Shown here in pieces: positions 30,291 to 39,459 of a stretch of 64,000 bases of DNA (the stretch's first letter is position 1; each line of letters starts with the position of its first letter). The stretch is taken from positions 248,001-312,000 of the forward strand of contig JAIEOV010000007.1 of the NCBI GenBank assembly GCA_019750135.1. The letters run 5' to 3'. Source of the DNA: Reyranella sp. GTDB lineage: Bacteria > Pseudomonadota > Alphaproteobacteria > Reyranellales > Reyranellaceae. The notes under the pieces were generated by a model, which was given only the letters and a program-made list of their open reading frames with translations, did no database searches and had not been told where the DNA came from. Position numbers and translations under genes: made by a program.

Positions 30291-30798
30291 GTGAAGCCGC
30301 CCTCAATCCTTGAGCAAGCGATTCCACAGTCGCACGAAGCAGACAAGGTAGGCAACCTCAAAGGCCAGAAATACAATCTATGCTTGTGTCCATTACTGGC
30401 TCGGCCGTCGCCAAGGCCACGGTCTCGGAGAAGGAAGCACTCGTCCAGGAACGTCCATGTAAAAGGGCTGCCAATCAGGATCTCTCAACATCTCAGGAGA
30501 GATACCGAGTCGATTTCTCTCCATGCTCGGCGGTTCCGGCGGCGCTGGCGCTATTTCCAACTCCATGCCGAGCTCCGGTTCGATGCTTGGCCTGAGGCCA
30601 CTCTTTTCGTTAATAACCATAGTGCCTAAATACTACCCGCGTATGGTCATGCGATAACTGCATCGGCCTGCTTCCGAAGCGGTTGGCCCCAGAGGTGCCG
30701 AACTCATGGGCGGTGCGAGATTGACTCGCGCAACGTCGCCACCCATCCTTTCGACGCCGCTCCAGTTTGTCAGACCGTGTTGGCGCTTGGAGGGTTAC
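30291..30798. other. 508-bp spacer with one possible small gene
   Basis: Sequence lies between two divergently read genes, the hydrolase and the peptide-binding protein, so it should hold both promoters. I see one possible 75-residue gene (30393-30620) and an AT-rich patch at 30605-30640, but no clear promoter pair, repeat or RNA gene. Confidence 0.5.
30393..30620 (-). CDS. Possible small proline-rich protein
   Basis: A 75-residue frame rich in Pro and Glu (ELEIAPAPPEPPSMERNRLG, MLRDPDWQPFYMDVPGR) starts with ATG in an AT-rich patch. Third-position use is mixed and no family is recognised; the RBS is poor (TTTAGG). The amino-acid composition is more gene-like than that of neighbouring antisense frames, but it may be chance. 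Confidence 0.3.
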   Translation of the reverse strand: MVINEKSGLRPSIEPELGMELEIAPAPPEPPSMERNRLGISPEMLRDPDWQPFYMDVPGRVLPSPRPWPWRRPSQ

Positions 30799-32442
30799 AT
30801 GACGTCGTACCGGTTTCCCCGATTGCGTCGCGTGCTTTCCCAACTGGTCTTCCTGGCGGTTGCCGCGCTCGGCACGACGGCCAACGCAGCCCCGCCTGCC
30901 GGTCGCGTCACCATCGCCTGGCACGTCACGATCTCGCCGAGCTGGTTCGATCCCTCGACCGCGCCGCCGCAGATCACGCCGTTCGGCATGCTCTACGCGA
31001 TCCACGATGCGCTCGTGCGGCCCTATCCCGGGCACAAGATGGGCCCGAGTCTCGCCGAGTCGTGGACGGAAAGCCCGGACGGCAAGACCTACGAGTTCAA
31101 GCTGCGGCCGGGACTGACGTTCCACAACGGCGACGCGGTGACGACCGAGGACGTGAAGTTCAGCTTCGACCGCTACAAGGGCGCCGGGGCGAAGGCCCTG
31201 CACGACCACGTCGCCGAGGTCGAGATCGTCGATCCCCTGGTCGTGCGCTTTCATCTCAAGCAGCCCTGGCCCGACTTCATGACGTTCTACGGCACGACCG
31301 CCACCGCCGCCGGCCTCGTCATCCCGAAGAAATACCTGACCCAGGTGGGAGACGAAGGTTTCCGCAAGCAGCCGATCGGCGCCGGGCCCTACCGGTTCGT
31401 CGGCAACAAGCCGGGGATAGAGGTCGAGTTGGAAGCCTTTCCCGCCTATTGGCGCCGCGTACCGAACCTAAAGACGCTGATCATGAGGAGCGTGCCCGAA
31501 GCGACCACGCGCGCCGTGATGGTGAAGACCGGCGAAGCCGACATCGCCTACGCCATCGACGGTCCCGAAGCCGAGGACATCCAGCGCGACAAGCGCCTGC
31601 AGGTGGTGGCCTCCAAGCATGCGTCGATCTTCTGGATCGAGTTCACCGAGCAATGGGACGCCAAGTCGCCGTGGCACGACCCGAAGCTGCGCCGCGCCGC
31701 GAACCTCGCGCTCGATCGCAAGCGGATCAACGAGGCGGGCTGCCTCGGTTTCTGCCCGCCGGCGGGCGTGATCGTGCCGCGGGTCATGGACTTCGCGCTG
31801 CAGGTCGAGCCGCCGCCGTATGATCTCGCCAAGGCCAAGCAGCTCCTCGCCGAAGCCGGCTATCCCAAGGGATTCGATGCCGGAGAGCTCGCCGCGATCC
31901 CCGGCTTCCCGACGGTGGCCGACGCCGTGGTGAACGACCTGAACGCGGCCGGCATCCGGGTCAGGCTGCGGCCGATGGAGCGTGCGACCTTCTACGCCGC
32001 CTGGCAGGAAAAGAAGCTACGCGGCCTGTTCATGACCGCGGCCGGAAACTCCGGCAATGCCGCCAGCCGCGTGGAATCGTTCATCCAGTCCAAGGGCGCC
32101 TACGCCTATGGCGGCTATCCCGACATCGACGATCTGTTTCAACAACAGGCGGGCGAGCGCGACAGCGAAAAGCGCGAAGCGCTGCTGCACAAGATCCAGC
32201 AGCTCACGATCGAGCGGGCGATGTTCGCGCCGGTCATGGACTTGCGCACCCTGAACGCCATCGGCCCGCGCATCGCCAAGCATACGATCACCGACGTCTG
32301 GATGAGCCCGTTCGCCTCCTGCGAGGACCTGGAACTCAAGCCGCAGCAACGCCGAGGACAGGAACGCCGGAAGCGCCCGGCCGACGTGCGCTCAGCATCT
32401 GGCGCGCCTCCTCCGTCCGATTGGCGCCGAGGTAGGCCCTGA
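30799..32442 (+). CDS. Orphan SBP family 5 (peptide-type) ABC binding protein
   Basis: This 547-residue periplasmic protein has an N-terminal signal (LSQLVFLAVAALGTTANAA) and family 5 features SLAESWTESPDGKTYEFKLRPGLTFHNGD and IGAGPYRFV. No permease or ATPase gene is adjacent. ATG at 30799 has TTGGAGGG upstream; an earlier in-frame codon would add a non-signal leader. The family fold ends near WMSPFASCEDLELK; about 35 basic residues beyond that (QQRRGQERRKRPADV) overlap the convergent TPR gene by 107 bp, suggesting read-through of a lost stop. Confidence 0.88.
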   Translation: MTSYRFPRLRRVLSQLVFLAVAALGTTANAAPPAGRVTIAWHVTISPSWFDPSTAPPQITPFGMLYAIHDALVRPYPGHKMGPSLAESWTESPDGKTYEFKLRPGLTFHNGDAVTTEDVKFSFDRYKGAGAKALHDHVAEVEIVDPLVVRFHLKQPWPDFMTFYGTTATAAGLVIPKKYLTQVGDEGFRKQPIGAGPYRFVGNKPGIEVELEAFPAYWRRVPNLKTLIMRSVPEATTRAVMVKTGEADIAYAIDGPEAEDIQRDKRLQVVASKHASIFWIEFTEQWDAKSPWHDPKLRRAANLALDRKRINEAGCLGFCPPAGVIVPRVMDFALQVEPPPYDLAKAKQLLAEAGYPKGFDAGELAAIPGFPTVADAVVNDLNAAGIRVRLRPMERATFYAAWQEKKLRGLFMTAAGNSGNAASRVESFIQSKGAYAYGGYPDIDDLFQQQAGERDSEKREALLHKIQQLTIERAMFAPVMDLRTLNAIGPRIAKHTITDVWMSPFASCEDLELKPQQRRGQERRKRPADVRSASGAPPPSDWRRGRP

Positions 32443-33637
32443 GCAGGGTGAAGTCGATCAAGTCGTGTTGCGCGCGGCTGCCGCCGATGCGTTCGTTCTG
32501 CCCCGCAAGCGGCGCCAGCGCATCGATTGCACCGGAGAAGTCGCCGCGTTCGAACGCCGTGAAGCCGCGCGCCAATTCGGGGAGATAGGTGCCCGACGGG
32601 TAGCGGCCCTCGTGGGCCAGCGCTTCGATCTGGCGAGCCCGTGTGTCGGCCGCGGACTGATCGCCCATGATGGCATCGGCCAGCACGATATGCAGATCGG
32701 CGAGACCGCTACCCGGCCGCGGCAGCGCCTCGCGTGCAAAGGCATGCAAGGCGCGCCAGGCTTCGGCGTCGCGCGGATGGCCCGCGAGCTCGGACCGCCA
32801 CAGGAAGGCTGCGCCGTCGGAGACCTTCTGCTGGGGGCCGCCGCTGTGCCGGTCGAGGGCGATGGCGTCGCGATAGAGCCGCAGCGCTTCGGTCCAATTA
32901 CCGGCCTGGATCTCGAACAGCGAGAGATGCCAGCTGAGATGGCCATGAAAGAAGGCTTCCGCCGGATAGGTGGCGAGCCACGAGGAGAGGAACGTGCGCG
33001 CCGTCATCAGGTCGCCGCTCTCGTAGCAGATATGAGCCATGCCATGCGCACCATGCGCATTGTTCGGGTTGGCCGCCACGGACTGCTCGATCTTCTTGCG
33101 CGCGATGCCGAGCTGCCCGTCCTCGGAGAGCGACATGGCGTGATAAGAGACGAACCAGAAATCGTCGCCATAGGCCGGCGCGAGGCTGTCCATCAACGCG
33201 GCGATCCGCTGCTTCTGGCCGAGATGGCCCGAGCCGCCGATCAGGCCGTTGGGGTTGGCGGCACTCGCGACCACCAGCGCATCGCGCGGCCACGCCGCCA
33301 GGTGGGCATACAAGGCCTTGATCGCAGCCTCGATCTGGCCCGCGAACACGAGGTCGAAGAAGGCGATATGGCTCGCCTCGCGCTCGGACACGCCGGCAGC
33401 GAGATCCTTGGCCGCGGCCAGCGCCGCCCGCGCAGCCTGGACGTCGCCCTGTCTCAGCAGGACCTGCGCCTTGCCGGCAGGGGCCAGGGCAAAGCTGGGA
33501 TCGGCGGCGATCGCGCGGTCGTAGGCTTCGAGGGCACCCGGATAAAAGGTCAGCGCCAGGCCCGAAGCCTCGACGTAGGCGTCCCGCGCGGCAGCCGATG
33601 CCGTCGTCAAGGCAAGGTCGTAACGGTCCTTCAGCAT
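32336..33637 (-). CDS. TPR protein of the TTC38 family
   Basis: This 433-residue cytoplasmic protein is built of TPR-like helices throughout, e.g. ALEAYDRAIAADPSFALAPAGKAQVLLRQGD and KIEQSVAANPNNAHGAHGMAHICYESGD. The AFFDLVFAGQIEAAIKALYAHLAAWPRDAL segment and DDFWFVSYHAMSL fit the family of human TTC38, whose role is unknown. There is no signal peptide. It has the same-strand overlap problem noted for the binding protein and a 99-bp gap to the NmrA-like gene. Confidence 0.75.
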   Translation of the reverse strand: MLKDRYDLALTTASAAARDAYVEASGLALTFYPGALEAYDRAIAADPSFALAPAGKAQVLLRQGDVQAARAALAAAKDLAAGVSEREASHIAFFDLVFAGQIEAAIKALYAHLAAWPRDALVVASAANPNGLIGGSGHLGQKQRIAALMDSLAPAYGDDFWFVSYHAMSLSEDGQLGIARKKIEQSVAANPNNAHGAHGMAHICYESGDLMTARTFLSSWLATYPAEAFFHGHLSWHLSLFEIQAGNWTEALRLYRDAIALDRHSGGPQQKVSDGAAFLWRSELAGHPRDAEAWRALHAFAREALPRPGSGLADLHIVLADAIMGDQSAADTRARQIEALAHEGRYPSGTYLPELARGFTAFERGDFSGAIDALAPLAGQNERIGGSRAQHDLIDFTLLRAYLGANRTEEARQMLSARRPGASGVPVLGVAAA

Positions 33638-33735
33638 GACATGACGTTATCGGAGACCTATCCCAAAGGCCAGATATCGCCGGCCCGGCAAAGGGCGCAT
33701 TGATGGCGTCACCCCAATCCCACAGGAGACGCCTC

Positions 33736-34494
33736 ATGAAGATCGTCGTCATCGGCGGCACCGGCCTGATCGGCTCCAAGACTCTCGCCAACCTGCGCCG
33801 CGCCGGACACCAGGTCGTCGCGGCCTCGCCCAACAGCGGCGTCAACACCCTCACCGGCGAGGGCGTCAAGGAAGCGCTGGCCGGCGCCGAGGTGGTGATC
33901 AACCTCGCCAACTCGCCGTCCTTCGAGGACAAGGCGGTGCTGGCCTTCTTCGAGACCTCGGGCCGCAACCTTCATGCCGCGGAGGCCGCAGCCGGCGTCC
34001 ACCACCACGTCGCGCTCTCCATCGTCGGCACCGACCGCTCGCCCGACAACGGCTACTTCCTCGCCAAGGTCGCCCAGGAGAAGCTGATCGTGGCCTCCGG
34101 CACCCCCTACACCATCATCCGCTCGACGCAGTTCCTCGAGTTCCTGCGCGGCATCGCCGCCGAGGCAACGGATGGGAACAAGGTCAGGATCTCGGACGGC
34201 CTGTTCCAGCCCATCGCGGCCGACGATGTCGCCGCCATCGTCGCCGAGGTGGCGCTGGCGCCGCCACTGAACGGCATCGTCGAGATCGCCGGCCCCGAGC
34301 GGGCGCCTTTCGACGAGATCGTCGGCCGCTACCTGAAGGCGATCGGCGATCCGCGCCAGGTCGTGCGCGACCGCGAGGCGCGCTACTTCGGCAGCCGTGT
34401 CGAAGAGCGTTCGCTCGTGCCGTTGGGCGAAGCGCGCCTCGGCCGCATCGGTTTCGACGAATGGCTGCGCCGCTCGCAGGCGGCGGCCGCCTGA
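33736..34494 (+). CDS. NmrA-like NAD(P)-binding protein
   Basis: This 252-residue atypical short-chain dehydrogenase has the N-terminal dinucleotide fold KIVVIGGTGLIGSKTLANL and strands leading to VHHHVALSIVGTDRS and TPYTIIRSTQFLEFL. It lacks the Tyr-x-x-x-Lys pair, as in NmrA-type redox sensors and NAD(P)H-binding reductases. A CACAGGAGAC ribosome site supports the ATG at 33736. It precedes a cupin gene by 28 bp and may share a transcript. Confidence 0.85.
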   Translation: MKIVVIGGTGLIGSKTLANLRRAGHQVVAASPNSGVNTLTGEGVKEALAGAEVVINLANSPSFEDKAVLAFFETSGRNLHAAEAAAGVHHHVALSIVGTDRSPDNGYFLAKVAQEKLIVASGTPYTIIRSTQFLEFLRGIAAEATDGNKVRISDGLFQPIAADDVAAIVAEVALAPPLNGIVEIAGPERAPFDEIVGRYLKAIGDPRQVVRDREARYFGSRVEERSLVPLGEARLGRIGFDEWLRRSQAAAA

Positions 34495-34522
34495 TCCGCA
34501 CCCGCAACCGAAGGAGAGTTCC

Positions 34523-34936
34523 ATGAAGCGCATCCTCTACTCGCTGCTCATCGCCGCCTTGCCGTTCGGCAGCGCCCTCGCGGACGACGCGGGGTTCAAG
34601 AACGCCAAAGTGACTCTGGTCGACCAGCACGAGCTGCCGAACGTTCCGGGCAAGAGCCTGCGCGCGGTGCTCGTCGAGTACGGGCCGGGCGGCGGCTCGC
34701 CGTCCCATCGCCATCCGTCGTCGGCCTTCATCTACGCGCGTGTGCTGGAAGGGGCGATCCGCAGCAAGGTGAACGATGGGCCGGAGCGCACCTATCAGGC
34801 CGGCGAGAGCTGGACCGAGAAGCCGGGCGATCACCACCAGGTCAGCCAGAACGCCAGCACGACGGCGCCGGCGAAGCTGCTTGCCGTGTTCGTGGTCGAC
34901 ACGGCTGATAAGACGATCGTGATTCCAGACAAGTAG
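34523..34936 (+). CDS. Exported cupin-domain protein
   Basis: This 137-residue protein has a signal peptide (LLIAALPFGSALA) and a single cupin domain. The metal-binding motif 1 is GGGSPSHRHPSSAFIYARVLEG and motif 2 ESWTEKPGDHHQVSQNAS. The ATG at 34523 has a strong AAGGAGAG site. Such small periplasmic cupins bind a metal and are often of unknown substrate. It follows the NmrA-like gene. Confidence 0.82.
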   Translation: MKRILYSLLIAALPFGSALADDAGFKNAKVTLVDQHELPNVPGKSLRAVLVEYGPGGGSPSHRHPSSAFIYARVLEGAIRSKVNDGPERTYQAGESWTEKPGDHHQVSQNASTTAPAKLLAVFVVDTADKTIVIPDK

Positions 34937-35023
34937 TCGGGCTGGCCGTGGCCTAATTGTGTTCGTTGGCCTGTTCGGCGTCCGCGGGCTATGCCCTCAG
35001 GAACGCCTGCCTACAATGGCCTC

Positions 35024-35212
35024 ATGAGAGACCATGGCGAGACGATCATCTTCCACGTCCGCGCGACCGACCCGAGGAACAGCGAGCAGTTGGTCTATGA
35101 GTGCGTCGGCTTTCCCATGGCGCACGCCAAGGCCGCCGAGCTGCGCATGAGCGGCTTCAAGGACGTGGTCACCTCGGTGGCCGCGCCTGAGATGGAATCG
35201 CGGGCGACCTGA
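35024..35212 (+). CDS. Small hypothetical protein
   Basis: About 62 residues from ATG 35024 (an upstream ATG at 34991 would add 11). It reads ETIIFHVRATDPRNSEQLVY then GFPMAHAKAAELRMSGFKDV, a balanced, folded-looking sequence of one strand and one helix pair. No family is recognised. The 3' end overlaps the convergent DUF6665-like gene by 44 bp. Confidence 0.4.
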   Translation: MRDHGETIIFHVRATDPRNSEQLVYECVGFPMAHAKAAELRMSGFKDVVTSVAAPEMESRAT

Positions 35213-35486
35213 CCGCACCCGTCTTCACGCGCACCTCGGCCGGCACGGCGTAGTCGTCGAGGACCTGCTGGGTGAAGCGAAAGCCGCTGCAGTCGCGCTG
35301 CACGACGAAGTTCCAGAGGGCGTAGGCGGCCGCATCGACGAGCCGCGCCCGTTGCGCGTCGCCTCTGCCGCAAGCAGCCAACGCATCGAGGGCGCCCTGC
35401 AGCTCGCGGCCGAGGCGGCCGATCGTCGAGGCCTGCTCCTCGAGGATCTCGTATTGAAGGACGTCCCATCCGGTTTTGGCGCGCAT
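35169..35486 (-). CDS. DUF6665-like small protein
   Basis: This 105-residue helical protein runs DVLQYEILEEQASTIGRLGRELQGALDAL then AYALWNFVVQRDCSGFRFTQQVLDDYAVPAEV. That layout, a leading E-x-x-E-K/Q-A-x-x-x-G-R-x-G helix and a final Y-x-V/I-P-x-E-V, matches my memory of the DUF6665 family. Function is unknown. It is transcribed away from the PQQ dehydrogenase gene that starts at 35691. Confidence 0.55.
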   Translation of the reverse strand: MRAKTGWDVLQYEILEEQASTIGRLGRELQGALDALAACGRGDAQRARLVDAAAYALWNFVVQRDCSGFRFTQQVLDDYAVPAEVRVKTGAVRSPAIPSQARPPR

Positions 35487-35690
35487 GACGAACCCCAGTC
35501 GCCCGGACAGATAGTGACCCGGATGATCGCCCCGCGCGATGCGCTACGTTGGCGCGAACTCTGTTATGCGTTCCGGTCGTCTTGAACGGGCCAACCCACC
35601 GGCCTAGCCTCGCCGTTCGACAGTGGACGCTCCATCGTTTGAGTACAGTCCGCGTGCGTCTCCTGTACGACCCAAGGAGGAGACACCAAG

Positions 35691-36953
35691 ATGAGACGGC
35701 AGGAAACAGCTCTCGCGAAGGCATGCCTGACAGGCGTCGTCGCGGCCGTGTTCGGCTGCGCTTCGATGGCGGTGCAGGCTCAGGACCTCAAGAAGTACGA
35801 TTCGAGCGGCAAGGACTTCTGGCTCAAGCCGCCGCCCGATTGGTTCCTCGGCGACGAGAACAAGGAGCAGAAAGGCCAGACCCCCAACCCGGGCCAGCCG
35901 ACCCCGACACCCAAGGCCGAGCTCGACAAGATCCTCGCCGGCATCAAGCTGCCGCCCGGCTTCAAGATCGAAGTGTGGGCGTCGGGCGTTCCCCAGGCGC
36001 GGCAGATGGCGTGGGGCGACAAGGGCACGCTGTTCGCCGGCACCTTCGACAAGGGCACGGTCCATGCGATCACCGGGCCGGACGGCCAGAAGGTCGCGAA
36101 ACCCTTCATCACCGGACTGCGCATGCCGACCGGCGTCGCCTTCCAGGACGGCGCGCTCTACGTGGTCGATATCGACAAGCTCATTCGCTACGACAACCCC
36201 GAGGCCAACCTCGAGAAGGCGCCTGAAGGCAAGGTCGTCTACGACGACTTCCCGCCCTACGTGCCGCACGGCTGGAAGTACCTCGTGCCCGACGGCAAGG
36301 GCTGGTTCTACATCCCAGTCGGCGTGCCCTGTAACATCTGCCTGCCGCCCGCCAGCACCGGCCACTATCGCCGCGTCGATCCCAAGACCGGGGCGGCCGA
36401 GATCGTGGCGCTGGGCGTGCGCAACAGCGTCGGCGGCGCGGTCGATCCCCGGACCGGGCAGCTCTGGTTCACCGACAACGGCCGTGACTGGGTCAGCGAC
36501 GATCTGCCGAACGACGAGGTCAATCGCGTCAGCAAGATCGGCGAGCATTTCGGCTATCCGTACTGCCACCAGGGCGACCTGGCCGATCCCAAGTACGGCA
36601 GTCAGCGCGCCTGCTCCGAATTCACGCCGCCCGTGTACAAGCAGGGCCCGCACATCGCCGGCCTCGGCATGAAGTTCTACACCGGCGACATGTTCCCAGC
36701 GCAGTACAAGAACGGCATCTTCATCGCTCAGCACGGCTCGTGGAACCGGGCGAAGAAGCTGGGCTATCGCGTGCTCTTCCTGTCAGTCGATCCCGACGGC
36801 AAGAACCCGAAGGAAGAGGTGTTCGCCGGCACCTGGCTCGACGACCAGAAGATCCTGGGCCGTCCGGCCGACGTCCTGCAGGCGCCCGACGGCTCCCTGC
36901 TGGTCGCTGACGATCAGGCCGGCGCGATCTATCGCATCAGCTACCAGAAGTGA
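35691..36953 (+). CDS. PQQ-dependent sugar/sorbosone dehydrogenase-like protein
   Basis: This 420-residue periplasmic protein has a signal peptide (FGCASMAVQAQ, cleavage near residue 31) and a six-bladed propeller of the soluble quinoprotein glucose/L-sorbosone dehydrogenase type. Typical pieces are LPPGFKIEVWASGVPQARQMAWGD, VGVPCNICLPP, ALGVRNSVGGAVDPRTGQLWFTDNGRD, HFGYPYCHQGD and FIAQHGSWNRAKKLGYRVLF. It would oxidise an aldose or sorbosone-like aldehyde with PQQ and pass electrons to a cytochrome, here probably the dihaem protein that follows. RBS AAGGAGGAGA sets the start. Confidence 0.88.
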   Translation: MRRQETALAKACLTGVVAAVFGCASMAVQAQDLKKYDSSGKDFWLKPPPDWFLGDENKEQKGQTPNPGQPTPTPKAELDKILAGIKLPPGFKIEVWASGVPQARQMAWGDKGTLFAGTFDKGTVHAITGPDGQKVAKPFITGLRMPTGVAFQDGALYVVDIDKLIRYDNPEANLEKAPEGKVVYDDFPPYVPHGWKYLVPDGKGWFYIPVGVPCNICLPPASTGHYRRVDPKTGAAEIVALGVRNSVGGAVDPRTGQLWFTDNGRDWVSDDLPNDEVNRVSKIGEHFGYPYCHQGDLADPKYGSQRACSEFTPPVYKQGPHIAGLGMKFYTGDMFPAQYKNGIFIAQHGSWNRAKKLGYRVLFLSVDPDGKNPKEEVFAGTWLDDQKILGRPADVLQAPDGSLLVADDQAGAIYRISYQK

Positions 36954-37008
36954 CGATTACCCCCGACCCCGCCCACGGTGCGCCCGTGGGCGGGCTTGAT
37001 GGAGTGTC

Positions 37009-37599
37009 ATGTTGACGTTGCGTTCGGTCGCCTGCATCGCCGCCATGCTCGCCGTGTCAGTGCCGGCGGCGGCCCAAAACAAGCCACCGCCCAAGGCGCC
37101 GGCGATCGCGCAGACCTGCAGCGCCTGCCACGGCCTCAAAGGCATCTCGACCACCAAGGATTCGCCCTCGCTGGCGGGCCAGCCCGACATCTTCACCCAG
37201 TACCAGCTGGTTTTCATGCGCGACGGCCAGCGCCCGCCCGGTGTCATGGCGGGCATCGTGAAGACCCTGACCGACGAGAACATCCGCGACCTCGGCGCCT
37301 ACTACGCCGCCCTGCCCCCGCCGCCGCCCTTCGCCAAGGCCGACCCGGTCGATGCCGACAAGGCGAACGCGGTCATGGGGCCGCGGCGCTGCGCCAACTG
37401 CCACAAGGACGATTTTTCCGGCCAGGGCGAGACCGGACGACTGGCCGGCCAGCGGCCCGACTACCTGATCAAGGCCCTGAAGGACTTCCGCTCCGGTGCC
37501 CGGCGCGGCCGCGGCATGGGCGCGATGATGGAGGTCTCGGTCACGCTGGAGGACCAGGACATCACCCTTATCGCCCACTATCTGGCGGCCAAGCCTTGA
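37009..37599 (+). CDS. Dihaem cytochrome c
   Basis: This 196-residue periplasmic protein has a signal peptide to AAAQN and two cytochrome c domains with haem motifs CSACH (residues about 37-41) and CANCH (about 129-133), with methionines (VFMRDGQRPPGVMAG and GRGMGAMMEV) as candidate distal ligands. It resembles c4-type cytochromes. It lies between a PQQ dehydrogenase and pqqA and would accept their electrons for the oxidase chain. Confidence 0.88.
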   Translation: MLTLRSVACIAAMLAVSVPAAAQNKPPPKAPAIAQTCSACHGLKGISTTKDSPSLAGQPDIFTQYQLVFMRDGQRPPGVMAGIVKTLTDENIRDLGAYYAALPPPPPFAKADPVDADKANAVMGPRRCANCHKDDFSGQGETGRLAGQRPDYLIKALKDFRSGARRGRGMGAMMEVSVTLEDQDITLIAHYLAAKP

Positions 37600-37625
37600 C
37601 ACATTCTTCGCTTTTTCGACATCAT
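37596..37625 (+). promoter_or_regulatory. Candidate pqqA promoter
   Basis: A perfect -35 box TTGACA (37596-37601) overlaps the stop of the cytochrome gene. CATCAT, 4 of 6 to the -10 consensus, begins after 18 bp at 37620. Transcription would start near 37632, 37 bases before pqqA, allowing pqqABCDE to be expressed apart from the upstream genes. Confidence 0.4.
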
Positions 37626-37668
37626 CAACGGGCCACCTCCGAGTTGGCCACTTCCAAGGAGAACTGCC

Positions 37669-37746
37669 ATGGCTTGGAAAACACCGCGTATCGTCGAGAT
37701 CGCCGTCGGCATGGAAATCAATTCCTACGCGTCTGCCGACCTCTAG
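37669..37746 (+). CDS. pqqA: PQQ precursor peptide PqqA
   Basis: This 25-residue peptide (MAWKTPRIVEIAVGMEINSY, then ASADL) is the ribosomal precursor of pyrroloquinoline quinone. The fused residues Glu16 and Tyr20, spaced E-I-N-S-Y, are exactly where PqqE and its partners crosslink them. AAGGAGAA precedes the ATG. It is shorter than most gene-finder limits and is followed by pqqB after 43 bp. Confidence 0.95.
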   Translation: MAWKTPRIVEIAVGMEINSYASADL

Positions 37747-37789
37747 TCGCAAGAACCGTCGCGCCGCGCGATAGTCCGCGGCGGTCGTC

Positions 37790-38710
37790 ATGAAAGCCGT
37801 TGTCCTGGGGGCCGCCGCCGGCGGCGGCTTCCCGCAATGGAACTCCAACGCCGAGGCGTGCTGTCGCGCGCGCGCTGGCGACAGCAAGGCCATGGCCCGC
37901 ACGCAGGCCTCGCTCGCCGTCAGCGGCGATGGCGAGCGCTGGTTCCTGATCAACGCCTCGCCCGACCTGCGTCAGCAGATCCAGGCACAACGGATCCTTC
38001 ATCCGCGACACGGGCTGCGTTCCTCGCCGATCGAGGGCGTCATCCTGACCGGCGCTGACGTCGATGCCATCGCTGGCCTCCTGCACATGCGCGAGCGTCA
38101 GCCTTTCACCCTGTACGCCACCCAGCGCGTGCTGTCGGTGCTCGATGACAATCCGATCTTCGGCGTGCTGTCGCCTGACTGCGTTCTCTACCAGGAAGTA
38201 CCGCTCGGCCAGCGGTTCACGCTCGACCATCTCGACGGCAGCCCGAGCGGACTGGAGGTCGAGCTCTTTGACGTTCCCGGCAAGGTCGCGCTCTATCTCG
38301 AAGCGGGTCGCGAGACCGATCTCGCCGGCCAGCCGGGCGACACGGTGGGCGTGGAGATCCGTGCCGACGGGCGGCGGCTGATCTACATCCCGGGCTGCGC
38401 GCGCATGACCGATGCCCTGCGACAGCGACTCTCCGGCGCGTCCGTCGTGCTCTTCGACGGCACGCTGTGGCGCGACGACGAGATGGTGACGGCTGGTCTC
38501 GGCCCCAAGACGGGGCAACGCATGGGCCACATGAGCGTCAGCGGCGCGGACGGCACCGTCGCCGCCTTCCGCGACATCCCGGTGAAGCGCCGCATCCTGA
38601 TCCACATCAACAACTCCAATCCGATCCTGCTCGACGATTCGGCCGAACGAATCGCCGTCGAGAAGGAGGGATGGGAAGTCGCCTATGACGGCATGGAGGT
38701 GAGCCCATGA
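37790..38710 (+). CDS. pqqB: PQQ biosynthesis protein PqqB
   Basis: This 306-residue metallo-beta-lactamase-fold protein opens with KAVVLGAAAGGGFPQWN, the conserved PqqB start, and carries VILTGADVDAIAGLLHMRE in place of the usual HxHxDH, as PqqB does. PqqB is thought to hydroxylate a tyrosine-derived intermediate. Its stop overlaps pqqC by four bases. Upstream of the ATG there is only a weak ribosome site. Confidence 0.96.
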   Translation: MKAVVLGAAAGGGFPQWNSNAEACCRARAGDSKAMARTQASLAVSGDGERWFLINASPDLRQQIQAQRILHPRHGLRSSPIEGVILTGADVDAIAGLLHMRERQPFTLYATQRVLSVLDDNPIFGVLSPDCVLYQEVPLGQRFTLDHLDGSPSGLEVELFDVPGKVALYLEAGRETDLAGQPGDTVGVEIRADGRRLIYIPGCARMTDALRQRLSGASVVLFDGTLWRDDEMVTAGLGPKTGQRMGHMSVSGADGTVAAFRDIPVKRRILIHINNSNPILLDDSAERIAVEKEGWEVAYDGMEVSP

Positions 38711-39459
38711 ATGCCGATTTGGGGAGTGATCGTTTGCTCGCTCCCGACAAGCTCGAAGCCGAGCTGCGCGCCATCGGCGCGGTGCGCTATCACCACCTTC
38801 ACCCGTTCCATAAGCTCCTGCACGCGGGCAAGCTTACGCGCGCGCAGGTCCAGGCCTGGGCGCTCAATCGCTACTATTATCAGGCGATGATCCCCATCAA
38901 GGACGCCCATGCGCTGGTGCGACTGCCGACCTCGGAGCTGCGCCGCGAATGGCGCCGGCGCCTCATCGACCATGACGGCGACGGTCCCGGCAAAGGCGGC
39001 ATCGAGCGCTGGCTGAAGCTCGCCGAAGGCGTCGGGCTTGATCGCGACTACGTCCAGTCGACCCAGGGCATCCTTCCCGGCACGCGCTTCGCGGTCGAAG
39101 CCTACGTCAATTTCGTGCGCGACCGGCCGATCCTGGAAGGCATCGCCTCGTCGCTGACCGAGATGTTCTCGCCCGACATCATCGCCGATCGCGTGCGCGG
39201 CATGCTGGCGGGCTATTCCTTCATCACCGAGGAGACGCTGGCCTACTTCACGCCGCGTCTCACCCAGGCGCCGCAGGACGTCGACTTCGCGCTGAGCTAC
39301 GTCAAGCAGCACGCGACGACTCGGGCCGACCAGGAGGCCGTGCTGGCGGCGCTGCGCTTCAAGTGCGACGTGCTGTGGGCGCAGCTCGATGCGCTGCACT
39401 TCGCCTATGTCGAGCCGGGCCTGATCCCGCCCGGCGCCTTCGTACCGGAGGGCAAATGA
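38707..39459 (+). CDS. pqqC: PQQ synthase PqqC
   Basis: This 250-residue all-helical oxidase catalyses the last step, ring closure and eight-electron oxidation to PQQ. Recognisable segments are RYHHLHPFHKLLHAGKLTRAQVQAWALNRYYYQAMIPIKDA, WLKLAEGVGLDRDYV and EMFSPDIIADRVRGML. The length is normal. The start overlaps pqqB and the stop overlaps pqqD, both by ATGA. Confidence 0.96.
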   Translation: MNADLGSDRLLAPDKLEAELRAIGAVRYHHLHPFHKLLHAGKLTRAQVQAWALNRYYYQAMIPIKDAHALVRLPTSELRREWRRRLIDHDGDGPGKGGIERWLKLAEGVGLDRDYVQSTQGILPGTRFAVEAYVNFVRDRPILEGIASSLTEMFSPDIIADRVRGMLAGYSFITEETLAYFTPRLTQAPQDVDFALSYVKQHATTRADQEAVLAALRFKCDVLWAQLDALHFAYVEPGLIPPGAFVPEGK

